Below are positions 34,801 to 44,953 of a stretch of 64,000 nucleotides of DNA, in pieces. Location of the stretch: positions 665,013,838 through 665,077,837 of the forward strand of contig CM062296.1 in assembly GCA_031216915.1 (NCBI GenBank), written 5' to 3'. The DNA is from Pictodentalium vernedei (Eukaryota; Mollusca; Scaphopoda; Dentaliida; Dentaliidae). A model generated the notes under the pieces. That model had not been told where the DNA came from. It saw nothing but the letters and a program-made list of their open reading frames with translations, and searched no databases. Numbering within the stretch: position 1 is the stretch's first letter; each line of letters opens with the position of its first letter. Both the position numbers and the translations under genes were made by a program.

Positions 34801-37800
34801 TCTCAAATGACACAATCATGTTTTAGAGGAATTTTGAATTTTGGTTTCTGATCCCCCGCCGGGATTCGAACCCTCGGCAACACCGCCTGGCAATCAGGAG
34901 TTCAGCGTCTAAACCACTAGACCATTGCACACCGTCAAAACGATGGCTGGAATCTAGCATTTTAGATGAAGTCCTCATGATTACTTGGTTCATCTTCCTT
35001 TCGGCAGCAGCATGAAAGTGTGGAACGCGCTGGCTACAGTACGACGAAAGTGCTGTGGATGGCCTCAGACGAAGACTGGCACGGGCTTGTGTGTGTTTTC
35101 TCAAATGACACAATCATGTTTTAGAGGAATTTTGAATGTTGGTTTCTGATCCCCCGCCGGGATTCGAACCCTCGGCAACACCGCCTGGCAATCAGGAGTT
35201 CAGCGTCTAAACCACTAGACCATTGCACACCGTCAAAACGATGGCTGGAATCTAGCATTTTAGATGAAGTCCTCATGATTACTTGGTTCATCTTCCTTTC
35301 GGCAGCAGCATGAAAGTGTGGAACGCGGTGGCTACAGTACGACGAAAGTGCTGTGGATGGCCTCAGACGAAGACTGGCACGGGCTTGTGTGTGTTTTCTC
35401 AAATGACACAATCATGTTTTAGAGGAATTTTGAATGTTGGTTTCTGATCCCCCGCCGGGATTCGAACCCTCGGCAACACCGCCTGGCAATCAGGAGTTCA
35501 GCGTCTAAACCACTAGACCATTGCACACCGTCAAAACGATGGCTGGAATCTAGCATTTTAGATGAAGTCCTCATGATTACTTGGTTCATCTTCCTTTCGG
35601 CAGCAGCATGAAAGTGTGGAACGCGCTGGCTACAGTACGACGAAAGTGCTGTGGATGGCCTCAGACGAAGACTGGCACGGGCTTGTGTGTGTTTTCTCAA
35701 ATGACACAATCATGTTTTAGAGGAATTTTGAATGTTGGTTTCTGATCCCCCGCCGGGATTCGAACCCTCGGCAACACCGCCTGGCAATCAGGAGTTCAGC
35801 GTCTAAACCACTAGACCATTGCACACCGTCAAAACGATGGCTGGAATCTAGCATTTTAGATGAAGTCCTCATGATTACTTGGTTCATCTTCCTTTCGGCA
35901 GCAGCATGAAAGTGTGGAACGCGCTGGCTACAGTACGACGAAAGTGCTGTGGATGGCCTCAGACGAAGACTGGCACGGGCTTGTGTGTGTTTTCTCAAAT
36001 GACACAATCATGTTTTAGAGGAATTTTGAATGTTGGTTTCTGATCCCCCGCCGGGATTCGAACCCTCGGCAACACCGCCTGGCAATCAGGAGTTCAGCGT
36101 CTAAACCACTAGACCATTGCACACCGTCAAAACGATGGCTGGAATCTAGCATTTTAGATGAAGTCCTCATGATTACTTGGTTCATCTTCCTTTCGGCAGC
36201 AGCATGAAAGTGTGGAACGCGCTGGCTACAGTACGACGAAAGTGCTGTGGATGGCCTCAGACGAAGACTGGCACGGGCTTGTGTGTGTTTTCTCAAATGA
36301 CACAATCATGTTTTAGAGGAATTTTGAATGTTGGTTTCTGATCCCCCGCCGGGATTCGAACCCTCGGCAACACCGCCTGGCAATCAGGAGTTCAGCGTCT
36401 AAACCACTAGACCATTGCACACCGTCAAAACGATGGCTGGAATCTAGCATTTTAGATGAAGTCCTCATGATTACTTGGTTCATCTTCCTTTCGGCAGCAG
36501 CATGAAAGTGTGGAACGCGCTGGCTACAGTACGACGAAAGTGCTGTGGATGGCCTCAGACGAAGACTGGCACGGGCTTGTGTGTGTTTTCTCAAATGACA
36601 CAATCATGTTTTAGAGGAATTTTGAATGTTGGTTTCTGATCCCCCGCCGGGATTCGAACCCTCGGCAACACCGCCTGGCAATCAGGAGTTCAGCGTCTAA
36701 ACCACTAGACCATTGCACACCGTCAAAACGATGGCTGGAATCTAGCATTTTAGATGAAGTCCTCATGATTACTTGGTTCATCTTCCTTTCGGCATCAGCA
36801 TGAAAGTGTGGAACGCGCTGGCTACAGTACGACGAAAGTGCTGTGGATGGCCTCAGACGAAGACTGGCACGGGCTTGTGTGTGTTTTCTCAAATGACACA
36901 ATCATGTTTTAGAGGAATTTTGAATGTTGGTTTCTGATCCCCCGCCGGGATTCGAACCCTCGGCAACACCGCCTGGCAATCAGGAGTTCAGCGTCTAAAC
37001 CACTAGACCATTGCACACCGTCAAAACGATGGCTGGAATCTAGCATTTTAGATGAAGTCCTCATGATTACTTGGTTCATCTTCCTTTCGGCAGCAGCATG
37101 AAAGTGTGGAACGCGCTGGCTACAGTACGACGAAAGTGCTGTGGATGGCCTCAGACGAAGACTGGCACGGGCTTGTGTGTGTTTTCTCAAATGACACAAT
37201 CATGTTTTAGAGGAATTTTGAATGTTGGTTTCTGATCCCCCGCCGGGATTCGAACCCTCGGCAACACCGCCTGGCAATCAGGAGTTCAGCGTCTAAACCA
37301 CTAGACCATTGCACACCGTCAAAACGATGGCTGGAATCTAGCATTTTAGATGAAGTCCTCATGATTACTTGGTTCATCTTCCTTTCGGCAGCAGCATGAA
37401 AGTGTGGAACGCGCTGGCTACAGTACGACGAAAGTGCTGTGGATGGCCTCAGACGAAGACTGGCACGGGCTTGTGTGTGTTTTCTCAAATGACACAATCA
37501 TGTTTTAGAGGAATTTTGAATGTTGGTTTCTGATCCCCCGCCGGGATTCGAACCCTCGGCAACACCGCCTGGCAATCAGGAGTTCAGCGTCTAAACCACT
37601 AGACCATTGCACACCGTCAAAACGATGGCTGGAATCTAGCATTTTAGATGAAGTCCTCATGATTACTTGGTTCATCTTCCTTTCGGCAGCAGCATGAAAG
37701 TGTGGAACGCGCTGGCTACAGTACGACGAAAGTGCTGTGGATGGCCTCAGACGAAGACTGGCACGGGCTTGTGTGTGTTTTCTCAAATGACACAATCATG

Positions 37801-38484
37801 TTTTAGAGGAATTTTGAATGTTGGTTTCTGATCCCCCGCCGGGATTCGAACCCTCGGCAACACCGCCTGGCAATCAGGAGTTCAGCGTCTAAACCACTAG
37901 ACCATTGCACACCGTCAAAACGATGGCTGGAATCTAGCATTTTAGATGAAGTCCTCATGATTACTTGGTTCATCTTCCTTTCGGCAGCAGCATGAAAGTG
38001 TGGAACGCGCTGGCTACAGTACGACGAAAGTGCTGTGGATGGCCTCAGACGAAGACTGGCACGGGCTTGTGTGTGTTTTCTCAAATGACACAATCATGTT
38101 TTAGAGGAATTTTGAATGTTGGTTTCTGATCCCCCGCCGGGATTCGAACCCTCGGCAACACCGCCTGGCAATCAGGAGTTCAGCGTCTAAACCACTAGAC
38201 CATTGCACACCGTCAAAACGATGGCTGGAATCTAGCATTTTAGATGAAGTCCTCATGATTACTTGGTTCATCTTCCTTTCGGCAGCAGCATGAAAGTGTG
38301 GAACGCGCTGGCTACAGTACGACGAAAGTGCTGTGGATGGCCTCAGACGAAGACTGGCACGGGCTTGTGTGTGTTTTCTCAAATGACACAATCATGTTTT
38401 AGAGGAATTTTGAATGTTGGTTTCTGATCCCCCGCCGGGATTCGAACCCTCGGCAACACCGCCTGGCAATCAGGAGTTCAGCAA
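31819..38484 (-). repeat. 298-bp tandem array with tRNA-like pol III promoter (22 full copies)
   Basis: Twenty-two full monomers and a partial one. On the minus strand each carries an A box TGGTCTAGTGG and a B box GGTTCGAATCC, 41 bp apart; in the first monomer these are at 31,944-31,934 and 31,892-31,882. D-arm pairing GTCT/AGAC is present and a CTCCTGA loop resembles an anticodon loop (CCT), but the acceptor stem does not pair, so the unit is tRNA-derived, not a tRNA gene. Monomers differ by very few bases. A G-to-T near 32,456 and 34,840 is shared by copies 3 and 11, hinting at an 8-monomer exchange. Copy 9 has a G-to-T in the B-box region (34,267). The array abuts the GT microsatellite. 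Confidence 0.9.
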
Positions 38485-39071
38485 GTGAGGACCAGGCTTT
38501 GGCGACTTGTGGGGACCAAGGCGTGGGAACCAAGGCTTGGGGACAAAGGTTTGAGGGCCAGGGTCAGAAATAGTCCTCAGCCACTGGTCCTCACTAGTCC
38601 TCAAACACTGGTCCTCAAATACCCATATGTGCGCACGTGCTGCATGTTTTGTGCGCACATTGTGCACTTGCACACAGGCACATATTGGCAAATTTTGCAT
38701 GTGCTACGTGTGTTATTTGCACAGTGTGTACAATCACATCTCATAGTAGTCACTAGTCCTCACACTGGTCCTCACTAGTCTCTAAAGCCTGGTCCTCACT
38801 AGTCCTCAAACACTGCTTACTTCCCGGGGTTCCCACGGGGAAATTATTTAAGGAAGTCGTTCCAAAAAATACTCCAGTTGAATGGAACACGACCTTTCAA
38901 GGGTCTACAGCACTACGTGTTACCCCAGGCCGGTGCGTTTCGGTTAAAAAGGGAACTTTTCGGTGATTTTCGGGCATTCTCGGGCTCATGTGCGTAATTC
39001 TCCGAATCGGCAAATTACTCTTGAACAAGCGAACATACCATCCGAACATACCCCTAACCTATAAGATGCAT

Positions 39072-39317
39072 TTGGGTAACATAGCAACCATGTGCCACCA
39101 TAGAAACAATGATGGCGGCCTCCTGCGAACAAAATGGACGACGGAAACAAATATCACCCTAACAACACGAGCTGCGCATGCGCACTCACATCCCCCGTCA
39201 CCATGACAATGACGTAACAACATGGCTGCTCACCTGGGCTACCATGACAACCACGTGATACCCATAATACATTGCGGTATGATGTCACTTCCGGGGTCCA
39301 CCAGCTGGGGGTCTACC
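39072..39317 (+). promoter_or_regulatory. Promoter-like cassette, copy F
   Basis: Duplicate of copy E within the tandem duplication, with the same intact TGCGCATGCGCA and CACTTCCGGGG sites. Confidence 0.55.
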
Positions 39318-40171
39318 TGATAAGGGCCGAAAACCACATCTCCTACTTCTGTCGTGTGATCCAATACTATTGTATTTACCCAATACTACAGTCTTCTATC
39401 ACCCTTGCAGTCTTTTGCCATTACTACCTCGTACAACTGCTATTGACTTGTGGCACTACTACAAGCTTAGTGGTACCCCCCCCCCTCCCCCCGATTCTGT
39501 CTTGATATCTGCCTTTGACCAAATCTAGACTCAATCAGATCACTCCATTTATTCAAGCCTCTATCAGTCTATACAATGCCTTGACCTAGTGCAAGCTAGG
39601 GTACCTTGCATATAAGAAACTGTATGATTATCGTATCGAGATGTGCACGTGTGTTAGTACATCTTGTTTTGAACTCTGTAAAATAGGCCTGCTACAGAGG
39701 CGGCGGAAGCTCCAAAAAAGTGGGGAGTCAGACCAAAAAGCGGGGGATCACACCTTTATAGGTACCATTAGGGTGTAGGCTGGAAAATAATTTTTCTTCG
39801 GGGCGGGGGGGGGGGGGGATCAATAGTTGCGGGGCGGCTTATTCGTGCAAAATATATAAATTTATATACGCTACCCCTCACCCTTATTCACACCCTATTT
39901 AAGACACTAACCTCAACGACCTCAACCTTATTGTTATTATTTTGCGATATTGGATATTGACCGATTCATAGTGAATCATGTGGCATCAGGTGTCTTCGTA
40001 TTACATCGGCTGTCTTCGGGTGTTACCACAGATTAGGGTAGTGGTGGTGGATTTATTTTTTTCGTTTTTGATTTAAGAGTAGCATTCGCCTTTATATATC
40101 TTACATTTTGGTACACACTACAACCTATATGGCGTCCCCCCCCCCCCCCCCCCCCCAATTCGTATACTATG

Positions 40172-41260
40172 GATTGAATTGAATTGAACTAGTTCTTTCC
40201 CTTTGAATGCAAATTTATATTTTGCAAAATCACAGGGTAAAAGTAAACGAGAAAAGAAATACAGTATATATGAATCGAATGAGAATTGATGAGAAAGAAA
40301 TGTGTTGTGTCTATAGGGGTTATGTACATTATGTCAGAAAATGCCGTTTGTGTACCTATAATTGGTGAAAAAAAGTGTGGGGGGGGGGCGTGCCCCTCCT
40401 GCCACGCTGCCCCTGGCCTGCTATATGATCATCATCAAAACGTGCAAGTTCCCCGCCTTTTTCACAATGTGTTATGTGAAGTGTTATTTACCACTAAATA
40501 AAGGTGTGAGTCCCGGTCTATGACATCCCCATCCCCACCCTACCGACCATCGCTTGAAGAATCTACGAATAAAGGCCTAAATTTCATAACCAAGGTTTTC
40601 AGACACCCTTACTGTAAGGACCTCAGTTTTTGGTATTTAAATATCCTGTTCGCTTTCATTCACTGGAATTGAATAACAAGATAAAACAACAGTGAACACG
40701 GTAGAATGGGTTTTAATTGTCCCATTTATTCGCTATAACATTGTTACATACGACAGTTTTAAACTTTATTCAAAGTCAAAACACAGCCTTTTAGATTCGT
40801 AACAAGGTCGCTGCTCATCATGTGCTTCTAATTGGAGGACAAATCGCCCCTATTACGTTCGGCCCAGACAATCGTTGAGCTAACGCGAAGAACATTCATG
40901 TCACTGGTTCGTGCCGATGCGTGTTACTGAAATTCACCTGTTGGAGTTCATATAATTACAGGAGAAGTAGATTACCACTAAACCACTGCGGAAGGGAGCA
41001 ATTATTTTCAAGTTTAAGGGAGTAGTAGAAGCGCTAGCGGTATTTAAAAAAATGCCAGCGGTACCTTAACTTTTACTTATAACACAGCCTGTGAAGTAGA
41101 AATTTCATGAGGGGGTTAACCTTCCTCACTCCCAATTTTTTTTTTTAAAATTCCCAAACCATCTTGTGACTCGCAGCCCCCTTCCCACCCATGCGATGTA
41201 TGGATGCCCCAACCCAGTGCCCCTTCGTCTTCCTGCCTTAATAACTTACGAGTTTCAGTG

Positions 41261-41312
<52 letters not shown>

Positions 41313-41329
41313 GAGAGAGAGAGAGAGAG

Positions 41330-41333
<4 letters not shown>
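40172..41333. repeat. 1.15-kb repeat, copy 2 (3' side of the Penelope-like element)
   Basis: Same as 30,643-31,794, with a longer GA tract. Followed by (GT)n to 41,382, then by the element's 3' tail. Confidence 0.85.
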
Positions 41334-41385
<52 letters not shown>

Positions 41386-41573
41386 AGGTTAAAAAATCGC
41401 ACTGGCACAGACATTTCCTACTGAAACGTTTTTTTCTTTTAATATGCCGCCGAAAAATTGTTTTCATTTACTGAACCCTGATGGGTTTCAAACATGACAA
41501 AAAATTACATAAAATTGATTTAAACTAAGTGATGAGCTTAGGAACTGGTTAAACTGACTGGCAAAAATTGATG

Positions 41574-43946
41574 TTATTCATTGATGGGCTCTAATTTAGT
41601 CCTTACAAGGATGTTACGCAAGCTTTTATTTTTATTATAGGCGATGACAGGTCGAAGATTCAAAGGTTCATTTAATTTAGCATTGGTAAAATTGAATTCA
41701 TCTTTTAACATTTTTGCTATTTCGATATTCATTCTGTTGTACGTTAAAGTGAAAGGAATGATGGACCTCCTTTCGCATTCGCCCTCTGATATGTTCATAC
41801 CAAATGGCCAGAGGGTTTGAAGCGTATTGATCCAAAAAGCTTCACGTTTTTTTCTAAATTCATCCGTTTCTTCTAATGTGTCTTTAATTGGTGGTTGTTC
41901 AATAGGATGGATTTCGAAATCGTCCAAAGAATGGCCAGGAAGGTTAAAATGTTGTGCTACTGGGGCATCAGCATTATGTTTTATATCCTGTTTGTGTCTA
42001 GTAGCACGTTCTCGAAAAGGATTTTGACTTTGACCAACATACTGTTTCCGACATCGCTTACAAGTGATAAGGTAAATAATGTTTGGTGAATCACAATGGA
42101 GGGGGTTACGGATCTGATAATGATTTTTCGTTTGTTCGGAGGAAAATTCCTCTTTCTGATCAGGCATAAAAGTATGCAGTCTACAACGAGGCTTTTTGCA
42201 ATTAAATACCGCGCCACTACCATTCTGCAACGGTCTGTTGTGTTCAATCTTCAGTGGTTCGAAATCGATAGTTTCAGCTGGACTTTCGAGCTTTTTCAGG
42301 GTTTGGGATTTCAGGCTACGCAAGAGGCGCAGCGAGTACCCTCTCGATCTGAGGGCGCCAAATAGAGTAGAACAAGCCTCATTGAAATTTACCTTATCAC
42401 TTGAATTGCGGTGGAAACGAATGAGTTGTGATTTGATGATACCTTTAAATGTATGTTGAGGATGAAATGATTTTGTGTGCAACAATTGATGTGAATCAGT
42501 TGGTTTAAAATACACTTTATAATCTAAATGACCGGACGCCTGACATTGCTTGCCTTTATACACGGTCACATCGAGAAAATCAACAGAATTTTCACTGATA
42601 GTAGCTTTCAATTTAATATTTGGATCGTGATTGTTCAAAATTTCTAAAAATTCATCAAAATCTTCTTTTGAATGTTCCCAAATAATAAAAATGTCATCTA
42701 AATACCTGAGATATACGAGAGGATGCTTTGCACATTTGCTTAAGGCATTTTCCTCCCATTCCGCTACATAAATGCTTGCAAAATTAGGACTGAATCTTTT
42801 GCCCATAGGACAACCCATTATTTGTAGAAAATATTCTCCATTGAATTGAAAGTCATTACCTTTTAAGCTCAGCTCTAAAAGATCCAAAATTTGTTCATCC
42901 GGGCGTTTCGCATCCGGATATTTTTCAAATGCATTTTTAACTGATTTAACACCTTTATCAATATCAATGTTCGTATACATACTGTCGATATCCAAAGTAG
43001 CCAGAATTGCATTTTTCGATATTTTCAATTTCGAAATTTTTGACAGGAAATCCTGTGTATTTTTTAGATAGCTCGGATGTCTATTTGCTATAGGTTTCAG
43101 ATGATAATCAATTAATTCCGAGATCGCATAAGATTCCGAATTACAATCTGATACAATTGGCCTCCCGGGTGGAGTTAAGTCATCCGTCCATGAAGAACGG
43201 TCCTTGTGGATCTTTGGTAGGATATAAAACTGTCTTGTTTGAGCACTGAGCTTAGCTGTTAAATATTTCAATTGTTTTTTGGTAATGTGACCTTCGTCGA
43301 GGAGAAATTTTAAGATCTTATTGAATTTTTCGATATTACTAGGCCAAATAAGTGAATCTATTTTCTTATAATGTTTAGTATTGCTGAGTTGTCTCATGGC
43401 TTCCTTTATATAATTATCCCGAGATAGAACAACTACCGACCCACCTTTGTCGGCTGGTTTAATTACTAATTTCTTATTTTTTCGAAGTTTCGCGAGGGCT
43501 CTCCGTTCACCAGCTGTTAAAATGTCTTTATCGGAGAGTATGTTCATGCTGAACACCTTTTGGATGATTCGTTTGCTAGCCTCAATAATTTCGGGATCTA
43601 CTTCACTATCTGGAGGTGACCAACCAGATGATTCTGTAAAAGGAAGTTTCCGACCGCTGGAGTTTCTAAAGCGGTCTGCTAATTTCATTTGCCTAAGAAA
43701 ATTACAGTTGTATGATGGTAAATTTGTTTGGTTATCAGTTTTAGGCTTTGGTGCTGGTACAAAAGTTAAACCGCGATCTAAAAGAGATTTCTCTTGGGTT
43801 GTTAGGTCATTGGTGCCAGACAGGTTAACCACATTAGTTCCTAATCCCACATTTATTAGGCGGCTGTTACCTTTGCCTTTACTTAGTTTAAATTTAGGTG
43901 GTTCAACCAGTGATCGTACATAATATTGGCGGTTCTCGTGGTCCAA
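41574..43946 (-). CDS. ORF2: Penelope-like reverse transcriptase with GIY-YIG endonuclease
   Basis: A 790-residue frame. Copies element RNA into DNA and nicks the target in the nucleus. Visible in order: a KPADKGG finger motif (163-169), YILPKIHK (241-248), GRPIVS (261-266), RT motif A with D319 in ATLDID, motif B GCPMGKRFSP (378-387), motif C YLDD (415-418), a CCH cluster (C583, C588, H591), and a GIY-YIG domain from NIIYLITC to YVGQS (622-640) with E702 and the terminal GMN (N718). This is the order in EN+ Penelope-like elements. There is no ATG at the start; the coordinate given is a TTG and the frame opens only about 33 bases further up. The first internal Met is residue 86. The frame is -1 relative to ORF1 and overlaps it, which points to expression as an ORF1-ORF2 fusion by -1 frameshifting. 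The frame is intact. Confidence 0.9.
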   Translation of the reverse strand: MDHENRQYYVRSLVEPPKFKLSKGKGNSRLINVGLGTNVVNLSGTNDLTTQEKSLLDRGLTFVPAPKPKTDNQTNLPSYNCNFLRQMKLADRFRNSSGRKLPFTESSGWSPPDSEVDPEIIEASKRIIQKVFSMNILSDKDILTAGERRALAKLRKNKKLVIKPADKGGSVVVLSRDNYIKEAMRQLSNTKHYKKIDSLIWPSNIEKFNKILKFLLDEGHITKKQLKYLTAKLSAQTRQFYILPKIHKDRSSWTDDLTPPGRPIVSDCNSESYAISELIDYHLKPIANRHPSYLKNTQDFLSKISKLKISKNAILATLDIDSMYTNIDIDKGVKSVKNAFEKYPDAKRPDEQILDLLELSLKGNDFQFNGEYFLQIMGCPMGKRFSPNFASIYVAEWEENALSKCAKHPLVYLRYLDDIFIIWEHSKEDFDEFLEILNNHDPNIKLKATISENSVDFLDVTVYKGKQCQASGHLDYKVYFKPTDSHQLLHTKSFHPQHTFKGIIKSQLIRFHRNSSDKVNFNEACSTLFGALRSRGYSLRLLRSLKSQTLKKLESPAETIDFEPLKIEHNRPLQNGSGAVFNCKKPRCRLHTFMPDQKEEFSSEQTKNHYQIRNPLHCDSPNIIYLITCKRCRKQYVGQSQNPFRERATRHKQDIKHNADAPVAQHFNLPGHSLDDFEIHPIEQPPIKDTLEETDEFRKKREAFWINTLQTLWPFGMNISEGECERRSIIPFTLTYNRMNIEIAKMLKDEFNFTNAKLNEPLNLRPVIAYNKNKSLRNILVRTKLEPINE

Positions 43947-44950
43947 TGGATTAAATCGTGAGCAACACCAAACTTCGCGTCATCAATTTTAGGTATAACG
44001 TTAACGTCCTTCACTTTCCGAATGGTTTCGTTGATGATGCTCAGGGTTCTCCTCTCAGCCTGAGGGAGTTTTTGCGAAAAGTTTAGTTCAGCGAAATAAA
44101 TTTTTGCTGATCTAAACTTGACCCTGATATCGCTAAGCATATTCCGCAACTGCTTAACTACGAGATCAGAATTATCGTTTCGAGAATTCACGCCAATATT
44201 TAATAATATTTTTTGGGGACTGGACTGGCCCCTGTGCCCTTTAAACATAGAGCGCAGATGATTGAATTTGGCGCCGGGGTAACACTCCACCTGGATGTCC
44301 GGATGGGGATTTCGATCAATGCGTCCTAAATTTGAACTTCCAATCATAAGGATGTTTTTACAAACATCGGGGAGGCGCCAATTCCTTTTGTCAAAATTAA
44401 CTCCGCTTTTATGCCGAAACTGGGAGAATTTAGAATCAAATGAGCGGCCCGAGTTGCGGCTCGGTGATTTGACTTTCTCTGAGTACGATATACCTGGTTG
44501 AACCACACAAGAGGCAGGAGAAGGGGGAGAAGAAACAGAAGCAGGAGAGGAAACAGAAGCAGGAGAAGAAACAGAAGAAACAGAAGGAGGAGGAGGAGTT
44601 CTAGTAAGAGCACTAGGAGAACCAGAGAAGAAAGGCTGAGGAGGAGTAGGAGGTAGAGGAGCAAGACGAGGCGAGACAGCGTTACTCAATTTGCGAGCAT
44701 CTTCAGTCACAATATGGACCGGAGATGTTTGCAAATTGAGGCGCTTACTCTGAGAGAAAGAAGAAGTAGAAGGAAAAGAAGAGGGAGAAGTGCTTTGCCT
44801 TGATCTTTTCTTATTTTGCTTTTCGCGTTGGGGTAGAGGGACAACACGGGCCGGAGTTTGCTTGCTCCCTCCCGTATTGTTCCTTACTCCAGACGCTGGG
44901 CGAAGTTTCGAAATGTAAGACTCATAAGCCGAAATCGTCTTATCTGTCAA
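43883..44950 (-). CDS. ORF1: Ser/Pro-rich protein with SGNH-hydrolase-like domain
   Basis: A 355-residue frame. Residues 1-190 are low-complexity and rich in Ser, Pro and basic residues (SVSSPASVSSP repeats at 124-145), likely disordered. Residues 198-355 look like an SGNH/GDSL hydrolase: block I MIGSSNLGR (S206), a Gly block PGAKFNHL (G226), block III NIGVNSRND (N255), block V HDLIHW (D332, H335). SGNH domains are known in ORF1 of CR1-type LINEs and as GDSL ORFs in rotifer Athena/terminon elements; the role there is unsettled. There is no ATG: 44,950 is a TTG and the frame stays open to 45,092, inside the 1.15-kb repeat, so the true start is unknown (splicing, non-AUG, or upstream sequence). 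It ends at TAA directly after TTTAAAC. Confidence 0.75.
   Translation of the reverse strand: MTDKTISAYESYISKLRPASGVRNNTGGSKQTPARVVPLPQREKQNKKRSRQSTSPSSFPSTSSFSQSKRLNLQTSPVHIVTEDARKLSNAVSPRLAPLPPTPPQPFFSGSPSALTRTPPPPSVSSVSSPASVSSPASVSSPPSPASCVVQPGISYSEKVKSPSRNSGRSFDSKFSQFRHKSGVNFDKRNWRLPDVCKNILMIGSSNLGRIDRNPHPDIQVECYPGAKFNHLRSMFKGHRGQSSPQKILLNIGVNSRNDNSDLVVKQLRNMLSDIRVKFRSAKIYFAELNFSQKLPQAERRTLSIINETIRKVKDVNVIPKIDDAKFGVAHDLIHWTTRTANIMYDHWLNHLNLN
43886..43892 (-). promoter_or_regulatory. Candidate -1 ribosomal frameshift site TTTAAAC
   Basis: In ORF1 phase the sequence is T TTA AAC followed at once by the TAA stop. TTTAAAC is a canonical X XXY YYZ slippery heptamer. An overlapping second heptamer, A AAT TTA, lies at 43,889-43,895. 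Slipping back one base continues in the ORF2 frame at CTA AGT AAA. A hairpin CCTAAT/ATTAGG starts 25 bases downstream, further than usual, so the stimulator is uncertain. Confidence 0.7.
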
Positions 44951-44953
44951 CTT

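Larger units (their letters stand above)
28958..38484. repeat. 9,527-bp unit, first copy of a tandem duplication
   Basis: 38,485-41,333 repeats 28,958-31,794 almost base for base; the visible differences are mainly homopolymer and microsatellite lengths. The junction at 38,484/38,485 joins the middle of a 298-bp monomer (cagttcagc side) to aagtgaggaccagg, with only the dinucleotide GC shared. The first copy thus includes the right half of FB-2, the unique stretch 29,830-30,642, the 1.15-kb repeat and the whole 298-bp array. It is either a recent duplication or an assembly artefact. Confidence 0.8.
38485..41333. repeat. Second, partial copy of the 9.5-kb duplicated unit
   Basis: Copy of 28,958-31,794. 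It ends in the (GA)n/(GT)n tract at 41,264-41,382, after which the Penelope-like element begins instead of the 298-bp array. Confidence 0.85.

Noticed and set aside
31843-38391. Twenty-two identical 96-codon open frames on the minus strand
   Set aside because: They are the 298-bp repeat read in one frame. The peptide contains the translated tRNA-like B box (RGFESRRG type), commonly seen from SINE sequence, and has no protein domain.
31819-38484. CRISPR-like array or true tRNA gene cluster
   Set aside because: Monomers are contiguous and identical with no variable spacers. The tRNA-like part lacks a pairing acceptor stem, so it is neither CRISPR nor working tRNA genes.
41255-41467. Frames encoding RERERE and VCVCVC
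   Set aside because: Translations of the (GA)n and (GT)n microsatellites.
43800-43882. Downstream pseudoknot for the frameshift site
   Set aside because: A 6-bp hairpin (CCTAAT/ATTAGG) exists but starts 25 bases after the heptamer, beyond the usual 5-9. I could not establish a pseudoknot by eye, so it is not claimed.
43447-43923. 158-codon plus-strand frame
   Set aside because: Antisense shadow of the Penelope ORF2 with no domain.
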